64,000 nucleotides of DNA from Sipunculus nudus (taxonomy: Eukaryota > Annelida > Sipuncula > Golfingiida > Sipunculidae), in contig CM049314.1 in NCBI GenBank assembly GCA_026874595.1, positions 53,803,812 to 53,867,811 of the forward strand, in the 5' to 3' direction. Position numbers and translations under genes: made by a program. The notes beneath the pieces are model-generated. The model was not told the DNA's origin and made no database searches. It was given only the letters and a program-made list of their open reading frames with translations. Positions 61,301 through 64,000 of this stretch are shown one piece after another (the stretch's first letter is position 1; each line of letters opens with the position of its first letter).

Positions 61301-63833
61301 CAATCAATCAGGGAAGTCATTACTGTTACAGCAGCCATCAACGCACACCAGGTCGCTTTTGTTACAGAAACAAATTATCCCTCTTTTAAAATAACATTTT
61401 GGTCTCATTAAATATTCATACGTATTTCTTGCAAACCGCCATGCTGGTCACTGGTCGGCCGGTGTTACAGCGGGAGACAGGGTGATTGTTTTTCGGCAGC
61501 ACTACCCTGGAATAACTTCATCCTTTAAAGAGTCTACTCTACATTTCATGAAAACCATTTTCATGACTAATTACAAATTAACCGTGAGTTAGACGTTACT
61601 GAATGACCGTTTAACTGCTACACAGATCATTTTATCCATTTGATCTAATATGACTGATCTAAGTACCTGCCACATCAAGTAATACACTGTTGTGCTGACC
61701 ATGGGTGTGCATCACGACAGATGGCCGAAACTTAGGATAAGGAATCTTGGTATCTCATATCTGACATTGCTTAACTCGGTTACCAATGAAGCTGTAATAT
61801 TCAATCCTTATAACATAAGATTGAATATATTATCTAAAAAATGCAATACCTGTGCATGAAAAACAAAAACATCAGTTGCATAAAATGAAGAACGAAACAA
61901 AAGTCCCGACTGAGACAGTCGGATATAAATCTGATGAAAAACGTCCAGTTTCAAAATACTTTTGTTAATATTTACCCAAAATGATTAATATCAGGGCTCC
62001 ACAAGTAACAATAATAGAACTTATCCTGTCCCTTATATAAGTCGATGATTTTCCTGAATTTGTTATCTGCAAAAGTATAATGTATGTGGATGATACCACC
62101 CTATAATGTAGTTCCAAGAATATCGTATAAACTGTACAGAGCCTTCCGTCAGGCCTGGACAAATCATATAAATGGTTCACTCGGAACAGATTAGAGATTA
62201 ATCCGAATAAGTGCAATGCCCTGCTCTTATATAATAAAGGGACTGGTCAGGTTCAACTTAAGATTAAATGGTCAGAATATACATTACCATGCAGAACACA
62301 CTTAATATTCTCGGTGTAATCATAGATAGTTATCTTATGAGACACAACCACGTATGTAATCTGCAGATCAAACCTATTTCCAGAGTGAAACTTCAAGATC
62401 GCTTAAGTGCGTTTTTACTTCAACCGACTTTATGTACGTTATACAATCCTTTAATGCAAGGTCCCATTGATTACATAACCACCGTTTCGGGTGGCTGTGG
62501 CAAAGACAATTTATTCCGAGTACAAAACGTTCAAAAGCGTGCGGCAAGAATTATTTTTTAAAAAATGTGTGAAAAAGATATTTCTTCAACTGATCTAATA
62601 GCACAGTTAAACTGGATGACAGTGGATACACATTACAGTTAACTTCAAATTTTATTATAGAATAGCTCCATCCTCTTTCATTGACTATCTACATTTACCT
62701 AAACATGGTCATAGGTATGCAACTAGAGAAGCTTGTAGAGGTAATATTGTACTCCCGAAACCAAACACAGAACAGTACAAACCTTCATTGTCATACTCAT
62801 CAGCTTTTCACTGGAACAGTCATGCAACTTCTCTCCTTGAAACCATTAGTTATTTAATGGTCTCCTTTGGAAGTGCTGACCGCCGACGATGTCAGAGTTG
62901 GTCTTTACTTTATCATTACCTGTTACCAAATTGGTGTTGAAGATACTTTTTTTATGTCGGCAAAAACATGTTTCTATACTTTATTCACATAAAGTTGATT
63001 CTAATTAACGATTCGTTCATCCATAATGTATCCGTTGTATTGTTTGCTTTTTGTTCCACCGGTTAACCCCGGTATTTTGGCGAATTAACGACCGACCTTT
63101 CTTGTTTCCTTGCAGGGCACCATTCTGAACTTCCTCCTGATCGGTATGTCCCTTGCCTTGTTTATTTGAGTTTAAATTTTAAATAATATTACCAGTTTCA
63201 TGTAATTTTGATTTGAATATTTCTATTGGTTAAATTTCTTATGGTTAAATAGCAGCAAATGACTCGATAAAAACTGGTATGTTTTACATAAACATATATG
63301 CGAAGAAACGATAACGAAAAGCTAATCAGACTTGCACCAGCTGGCATAATGTTGATCGTGTCTGATTCATTATGTTGTGTATATTGTACAGGTGTCTGTA
63401 TGTACGGCGTGGCGTACTGGGGATGGATGGGTACTATACATATCGGGCTTGTGGAATGTTTATTATTCAGTGCCCTTATAGTGGCTGTGGACCCGGTGGC
63501 GGTGAGATACATTATCATATATACAACGCATCACACAACCACAAGTGACACACCAAACGTATTTGCTAAACAGAAATCACAAACTTAAGACAAACTTCCG
63601 ATCACACTGTATATAAATTAAATCATTTTAGTTTGGGTATGTATTAAGCTGTATGTGAGGAAATTAATATGTTGAGAGAGGTTCAGTCTTTAAGTGATTT
63701 ATTTTATTTTCTGAATCCGTTTGTCAATGTTTAAGGAGAATGTTTTGTTTCTTCAAGGTGCTGGCGATTTTTCAAGAAATAGGCGTCAACAACACTCTAT
63801 ACTTCCTGGTATTTGGAGAATCACTATTGAACG
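27224..63833 (+). CDS. Na+/H+ exchanger (SLC9A/NHE family, invertebrate NHE2/3-like), exons 1-8, 3' incomplete
   Basis: Eight exons (27224-27506, 48485-48530, 53492-53533, 57697-57768, 58019-58100, 63116-63143, 63392-63501, 63758-63833) join in one frame with GT-AG boundaries and give 246 residues of a cation/proton antiporter. Residues 4-21 are a signal-like hydrophobic segment and residues 34-67 are His-rich. Recognisable membrane-domain motifs are PFEIVVFFLIAALCKL, ILPESCALIVMG, NLFFIYLLPPIILES (the amiloride-region helix of NHE1), NIGTIVLFAVVGT, SALIVAVDPVAVLA and FLVFGESLLN. The next codon should give the Asp of the Asn-Asp pair that carries the ion in NHEs. Such proteins exchange extracellular Na+ for cytosolic H+ at the plasma membrane. 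By-eye likeness to the NHE2/3 group is an inference; the regulatory tail is outside the window. Confidence 0.93.
27507..28280. other. NHE intron 1, start; nothing recognised
   Basis: Intronic DNA with short open frames but no recognised gene or repeat. Confidence 0.4.
28285..28340. repeat. (TA)n microsatellite
   Basis: Uninterrupted AT alternation in NHE intron 1. Confidence 0.95.
28700..28885 (+). mobile_element. SINE, 5'-truncated copy
   Basis: The segment matches the body and tail of the SINE at 38228-38586: GTTCGGGGGTACCTTGATGGTATGACCC, CACCCAGGGCCCGCAG and the tail GGTTACCTCCATCAAAAAC. The tRNA-like head is missing, as in an incompletely reverse-transcribed copy. Confidence 0.7.
29303..30084 (+). 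mobile_element. Solo LTR of the Gypsy family at 14695-19852
   Basis: It starts TGTTACAGGTGCTC and ends GGTTCCGTAACA. It matches the other LTRs throughout, includes the roughly 100 bp of U3 absent from the 19-kb LTR, and has AATAAA near 29920. Flanking ACAG at 29299-29302 and 30085-30088 is a 4-bp target duplication. It is the product of LTR-LTR recombination. It lies in NHE intron 1, in the same orientation as the gene. Confidence 0.9.
30229..30286. repeat. (TA)n microsatellite
   Basis: Pure AT alternation. The minus-strand frame through it (30070-30513, poly Tyr-Ile) is an artefact. Confidence 0.95.
30290..32680. other. NHE intron 1; nothing recognised
   Basis: AT-rich intron with no convincing gene, RNA or mobile element. 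Open frames do not exceed 90 codons and lack motifs. Confidence 0.4.
32685..33310 (+). repeat. Tandem ~150-bp repeat with CAAGGTCA half-sites
   Basis: About four diverged units carry AGCTGACAGCATGCAT-like starts, TTTAAAGCTTATGA, CAATCTAAAA, CATGTTGCCATTTT, TTCAAGGTCA and TTTTAATATTTCTT. AAGGTCA, a nuclear-receptor half-site, recurs in most units. An inverted copy lies at 34860-35062. Confidence 0.6.
33311..34859. other. NHE intron 1 between inverted repeat copies
   Basis: This stretch contains a poly-C run (34379-34400) followed by a decayed AGCTCAGCTGACA head and GTCCATCGTCCATC (34432-34492), probably a degraded relative of the 1.6-kb hairpin repeat. No gene. Confidence 0.4.
34860..35062 (-). 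repeat. Inverted copy of the 32.7-kb repeat
   Basis: Its reverse complement reads CCAGGGTCAGTTGTCAG, GAAGAAAGCTGACA, TAAAGCTTATGACC, AAATCCATGTTGCCATTTTG and CAAGGTCAAATTCATG. It matches the first unit at 32685 with opposite orientation. Confidence 0.65.
35070..38215. other. NHE intron 1; one minisatellite, no gene
   Basis: Apart from the minisatellite at 36150-36425 I see no feature. Open frames are short and unrelated to known families. Confidence 0.4.
36150..36425. repeat. Minisatellite, ~33-40-bp unit (TACTATAGCCCGTGTxxxTGTTTCT)
   Basis: Seven or so diverged units each carry CTATAG or CTTTAG, then CCCGTGT or similar, and end with GTTTCT or GTTACT. Confidence 0.65.
38228..38586 (+). mobile_element. 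tRNA-derived SINE, full length with target duplication
   Basis: The head resembles a tRNA (A-box TGGCTCAGGGGTAGAGC near 38237; a weak B-box near 38278). A unique body follows with TTCGGGGGTTCCTCGGTGG, CACCCAGGGCCCGCAG, and a tail GGTTACCTCCACCAAAAATT and poly-A. The direct repeat AAGAGTC at 38220-38226 and 38587-38593 is a plausible target duplication. The B-box is decayed, so this is not called a tRNA gene. Confidence 0.75.
38600..39680. other. NHE intron 1; nothing recognised
   Basis: A CG-rich stretch around 38935-38985 contains GGTCGGTCGTTCTTCCGG and GCCGCCCGCCGTCTGTCC, possibly a degraded GTCC-repeat. Otherwise empty. Confidence 0.35.
40115..40156. repeat. (TA)n microsatellite
   Basis: AT alternation inside the fold-back element. 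Confidence 0.85.
40255..40908 (-). pseudogene. Non-LTR retrotransposon (LINE) ORF2 C-terminus, decayed
   Basis: Minus-strand fragments in order are VLDRMYKSLIRLVLECGALIF and ESIQRKACLTCTGAL (post-RT region), then after frame changes FYEMINGLAPDYL, and finally SFKENVRDYL...NTRLRLGASYLNQYLFSIGK (about 40270-40470). This order is the typical LINE tail after the RT domain. The zinc-knuckle-like end and the active site are missing. It lies within the fold-back element. Confidence 0.7.
41862..42040. other. Spacer between fold-back element and LINE
   Basis: Short AT-rich stretch with no feature. Confidence 0.4.
42041..43206 (-). pseudogene. LINE 3' end (CR1/L2/Rex-like), split by a MITE
   Basis: Reading leftward on the minus strand there is DYCNSVLAGILAERVSQLQI (about 43055-43115), then the MITE, then VQNTASRLILKKRKTDHVPP and ILKQLHWLPVKHRIQYKI (about 42430-42560). 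Then come LRSAGGYLLKVPKCYMKVGE and RSFRFIAPKVWNSL (about 42230-42370), and a 3' end with GGCGCTATATAAATACAATA (42041-42070). Motif order and 3' end resemble the CR1/L2/Rex1 group. RT palm motifs are not present, so it is a 5'-truncated copy with frameshifts. Confidence 0.8.
42562..43024. mobile_element. Non-autonomous DNA transposon (hAT-like MITE), 463 bp
   Basis: Terminal inverted repeats CACAGGGGCTTGTCACAGAA (left) and CACAGGGGCTTGTCAAAGAA (right, read inward) match at all but one of the first 22 positions. A perfect 8-bp target duplication TTCTGAAC flanks them at 42554-42561 and 43025-43032. The insertion interrupts the LINE between the VQNT codons, and removing it with one duplication copy restores LINE continuity. 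There is no coding capacity. The 8-bp duplication and CAGGGG-type termini point to hAT. Confidence 0.88.
43411..43682 (+). repeat. Two direct ~90-bp repeats, 181 bp apart
   Basis: GTCACATATTTGGTATTGCC, GACATGTATATTACTACT and GTCATGGCCGACCAGTCTTG occur at 43411-43500 and again at 43592-43681. Confidence 0.75.
43690..44630. other. NHE intron 1; nothing recognised
   Basis: AT-rich intron without supported features. Confidence 0.4.
44636..45156. mobile_element. Possible inverted-repeat element (MITE-like)
   Basis: The left end CCGGTGTAGCCTCTTCAGAT and the right end, read inward, CCGGTGTAACGACTTCGGTT are alike. Inside both are AGATTACCC/GGTTATCCCC-like and TTTCAGATTA blocks. No clean target duplication was identified. 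The interior is AT-rich with a poly-G run (45026-45044). Confidence 0.4.
45160..48225. other. NHE intron 1, distal part; no gene
   Basis: Only a trinucleotide microsatellite at 46949-46994 stands out. The open frames at 46620-46919 and elsewhere have no recognisable domain. Confidence 0.4.
46949..46994. repeat. (ATT)n microsatellite
   Basis: About 15 uninterrupted TAT/ATT triplets. Confidence 0.95.
48238..48425 (+). repeat. Pyrimidine-rich minisatellite upstream of NHE exon 2
   Basis: Six diverged units of about 30-36 bp carry the core CTTAGCTCCTCTTTCCAYCTGTA. The array ends about 60 bp before exon 2, placing a long C/T-rich tract ahead of a 46-nt exon. Confidence 0.75.
48485..48530 (+). 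CDS. NHE exon 2 (46 nt)
   Basis: The exon is flanked by TTTGTTCCAG and GTAAGT. It encodes FHHANFLSSILPES plus two bases of Cys, matching the PESC motif of exchangers. It is separated from exon 1 by an intron of about 21 kb. A pyrimidine-rich minisatellite ends about 60 bp upstream. Confidence 0.88.
48541..49200. other. NHE intron 2, start; nothing recognised
   Basis: AT-rich intron without supported features. Confidence 0.4.
49205..50335 (-). pseudogene. LINE ORF2 fragment: RT palm to C-terminal zinc knuckle, decayed
   Basis: From right to left on the minus strand there is LEGTRQGCMVSPFMFVMLMN (about 50225-50300), a (TA)n insertion, a DDIVIIAD-type catalytic region (about 50085-50110) and a GCRYLGIMF block (about 49895-49920). 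Then come ELFNKIVLPILSYGAEIWGY (about 49690-49760) and LARFRCANYNLRIEEGRY with CRYCE...HF...C (about 49310-49450). The order matches the RT and C-terminal part of a non-LTR retrotransposon. Stops and frame changes make it inactive. Confidence 0.8.
50132..50182. repeat. (TA)n microsatellite
   Basis: AT alternation inside the LINE fragment, between RT blocks. Confidence 0.95.
50340..51560 (+). pseudogene. Decayed coding remnant, possible PIN/FEN-like nuclease-fold family
   Basis: Overlapping plus-strand frames give TWKRFSLNAMHSTKGLM (about 50480-50528), YDEDRVIFDTNTDNLK (about 51153-51200), KMAPMKTLLSHYDTNVKLADY (about 51270-51333), and, in another frame, QEEPETKIQLFV...IGVTSNRYLYLF (about 51438-51545). 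The spacing and residues recall uncharacterised proteins common in mollusc and cnidarian genomes that contain VVFDxY, KxLLSHxxTKxELTxYL, EEADT and SPDTDVLVL. In PIN/FEN-type nucleases such acidic motifs bind metal. Here EEADT appears as EEPET and DTDVL as NRYLY, and stops interrupt the frame, so it is non-functional. Family recall is from memory and unverified. Confidence 0.4.
52200..52930 (+). repeat. Tandem ~150-bp satellite with AAAATGGCGGCCATTTT palindromes
   Basis: About five diverged units carry ATGGCGGCCATTTTGAAATT, CAATATGGC, CTAATTTTAAGCAAGTATGG, TTTTAATTGAATCCCTGGTA and CGCAAACATGGGTGTTGC. The palindrome contains AANATGGCGGC, the consensus bound by the zinc-finger factor YY1, in both orientations. 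It lies in NHE intron 2. Confidence 0.7.
53492..53533 (+). CDS. NHE exon 3 (42 nt)
   Basis: The acceptor is CATCTTGTAG and the donor TA|GTAAGT. The exon encodes the end of Cys, then ALIVMGTVVGGIM and two bases of Tyr. This corresponds to the LLIVLGLxxGGI helix of the family. Such a short exon is invisible without the flanking ones, but phases 2 and 2 match both neighbours. Confidence 0.87.
53540..55450. other. NHE intron 3, first part; nothing recognised
   Basis: AT-rich intron. The open frames at 54691-55080 (minus) and elsewhere have no recognisable motif. Confidence 0.4.
55455..57130 (+). repeat. Tandem ~160-bp satellite interrupted by a TRIM array
   Basis: Units repeat CTCCTTGGAAACCTGAAATT, AGGTCATGATGACC, ATATTCTGCGACCT, GGGCACAAATCGTATC and GGCCTAGAATCTTCT. 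The phrase ACCTGAAATTAGGTCAT recurs near 55490, 55650, 55806, 56600, 56752, 56979 and (weaker) 57090. Positions 55830-56457 are the inserted TRIM array. Related units occur at 23.7 and 25.6 kb. Confidence 0.75.
55830..56457 (+). mobile_element. Tandem TRIM: three LTRs with tRNA-like boxes, two internal regions with tRNA-Pro primer sites
   Basis: The LTRs are 55830-55964, 56084-56209 and 56329-56457. The first two run TGTTA(C/T)GGGGTG to TTTTGTAACA; the third runs TGTTTTGGGGTG to CGTAAC. Between them are two near-identical 119-bp internal regions (55965-56083, 56210-56328). Each starts with AAA and TGGGGGCTCGTCC, the tRNA-Pro-type primer site, and ends with a purine-rich AGAGTGGGTG before the next LTR. 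There is no coding sequence. Each LTR carries an A-box-like element (55887-55897 TAGCGAAGCGG) and a B-box-like element (55930-55940 GGTTCAACCCT). Size and parts fit terminal-repeat retrotransposons in miniature. The minus-strand open frames across it are artefacts. Confidence 0.75.
57140..57696. other. NHE intron 3, end; nothing recognised
   Basis: No supported feature up to the acceptor of exon 4. Confidence 0.4.
57697..57768 (+). CDS. NHE exon 4 (72 nt)
   Basis: It encodes TVDKNADYLQKFTPNLFFIY and LLP(P). FFxYLLPP is the NHE helix in which amiloride-resistance substitutions of mammalian NHE1 fall. The acceptor is GCGATCAG and the donor CC|GTAAGT. Both phases fit. Confidence 0.9.
57955..58002. 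repeat. (TA)n microsatellite just upstream of NHE exon 5
   Basis: AT alternation ending about 17 bp before the exon 5 start. Confidence 0.95.
58019..58100 (+). CDS. NHE exon 5 (82 nt)
   Basis: It encodes IILESAYSLHDRVFSDNIGT and IVLFAVV after completing Pro. Where vertebrate NHE1-3 read LDAGY, this exon has LESAY (Glu for Asp, Ala for Gly). The exon begins only about 17 bp after a (TA)n tract and has the donor GTG|GTAACG. Confidence 0.9.
58356..58396. repeat. (TA)n microsatellite
   Basis: AT alternation in NHE intron 5. Confidence 0.95.
58731..59410 (+). repeat. Hairpin-capped GTCC repeat with AGGTCA-rich tandem core
   Basis: The hairpin AAGGGGCGTTA/TAACGCCTT (58731-58752) is followed by GGTCCGCCC...GGTCGTCCGTC (58773-58793). 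About four diverged ~150-bp units follow, carrying GCATTTAAAGCCAAA, CCTATCCAAA and AGGTCA clusters (58901-58930, 59093-59113, 59227-59252, 59373-59392). The first cluster holds AGGTCAAAGGTCA, a perfect one-base-spaced direct repeat of the nuclear-receptor half-site. It lies in NHE intron 5. Confidence 0.6.
59657..60559. mobile_element. Non-autonomous hAT-like transposon, ~903 bp
   Basis: ATCACAAG occurs immediately outside both ends (59649-59656 and 60560-60567), an 8-bp target duplication. The left end TATGGCTGGGTATCGAATAC and the right end, read inward, TAGGCCAGTGCGATATTTTC are imperfect inverted repeats. Both are followed by TATCG-rich DNA (59690-59760 and 60455-60545), as in TAGGGCTGGGCGATAT-type hAT elements. 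An internal 123-codon open frame (59932-60303) has no transposase motif and is not called as a gene. Confidence 0.75.
60570..61955. other. NHE intron 5; nothing recognised
   Basis: AT-rich intron. The 79-codon open frame at 60966-61205 is unrecognised. Confidence 0.4.
61960..62935 (+). pseudogene. LINE ORF2 fragment with YVDD motif, decayed
   Basis: The plus strand shows the RT catalytic motif MYVDDTTL (YVDD at 62083-62094), then NRLEINPNKCNALLLYNK, LNILGVIIDSYL and VQNVQKRAARIIF (about 62530-62560). After a stop and frameshift it continues with FYYRIAPSSFIDYLHLPKHG and a RGNIVLPKP...HWNS segment (about 62655-62820). This is the palm-to-C-terminus order of a non-LTR retrotransposon of a different subfamily from those at 40, 42 and 49 kb. 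It lies just upstream of NHE exon 6, in the same orientation. Confidence 0.82.
63116..63143 (+). CDS. NHE exon 6 (28 nt micro-exon)
   Basis: GTILNFLLI plus one base, between TTTCCTTGCAG and GTATGT. It continues AVV from exon 5 into the conserved AVVGT turn. It lies about 5 kb downstream of exon 5, the intron carrying a hAT-like element and a LINE. Confidence 0.85.
63392..63501 (+). CDS. NHE exon 7 (110 nt)
   Basis: It encodes VCMYGVAYWGWMGTIHIGLV and ECLLFSALIVAVDPVA after completing Gly. AVDPVA is a hallmark of the exchanger core. The acceptor is ATTGTACAG and the donor GCG|GTGAGA, in phase 0. Confidence 0.93.
63758..63833 (+). CDS. NHE exon 8 (76 nt)
   Basis: It encodes VLAIFQEIGVNNTLYFLVFG and ESLLN plus the first base (G) of the next codon, consistent with Asp. 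The donor GTAAGC therefore separates the two residues of the ion-binding Asn-Asp pair. The remaining gene lies beyond the right edge. Confidence 0.93.
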
Positions 63834-64000
63834 GTAAGCTGTCCGTGGCAGGCATACAGTAAGACTCAGTGATGCACTCGTAGTTACGTACAAGATCACG
63901 TGACAAATCAGGCAAACGTTCTTCTCAACTATTCAATCATTGTGCAGGCCCTGATATTTATTTCAGGGATACACACCAATTCCCCGAATGATTACAGCAT

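Overview
The window is eukaryotic, AT-rich and gene-poor. I infer a bivalve mollusc. The evidence is two intron-rich animal genes, a Gmr1-type Ty3/Gypsy element, several decayed non-LTR retrotransposons, and many interspersed repeats built as a short hairpin, a GTCC (= ACGG) microsatellite and a tandem core of about 150-200 bp. That last architecture is the one described for bivalve 'pearl'/Helentron-associated elements. Species was not determined.

Genes. (1) A flavin amine oxidase (monoamine-oxidase-like) gene runs leftward. Its first two coding exons are at 5979-6033 and 697-791 (minus strand) and it continues past the left edge. (2) A plasma-membrane-type Na+/H+ exchanger (SLC9A/NHE, invertebrate NHE2/3-like) runs rightward. 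Eight coding exons lie between 27224 and 63833, and it continues past the right edge just before the last residue of the Asn-Asp ion-binding pair. The two genes are divergently arranged about 21 kb apart. I found no other intact host gene.

Layout. 1-6 kb: amine oxidase exons, with a pearl-like repeat in its intron. 7-13 kb: intergenic repeats (GGTGGCGCCACC-bearing tandem units, a 200-bp satellite, TAATTG-rich DNA). 14.5-19.9 kb: a TRIM-type LTR with tRNA-like promoter boxes abutting a decayed Gypsy element whose integrase precedes its reverse transcriptase. 20-25.8 kb: more of the 200-bp satellite and the GGTGGCGCCACC family. 27.2-63.8 kb: the exchanger gene. Its introns hold a solo LTR, two SINE copies, a fold-back element made of 21-bp palindromic units, LINE fragments (one split by a 463-bp hAT-like MITE), a decayed PIN-like coding remnant, satellites with nuclear-receptor half-sites or YY1-like sites, a three-LTR TRIM array, and a hAT-like element with 8-bp target duplications.

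The most unusual items are three. The first is the miniature LTR element (LTRs of about 130 bp, 119-bp internal region, tRNA-Pro primer site), which carries pol III A/B boxes inside its LTRs. The second is an inverted tRNA-Pro 3' end sitting exactly at the TRIM/Gypsy junction. The third is the 2.17-kb fold-back element. All repeat boundaries were found by eye; no alignment or database search was run.
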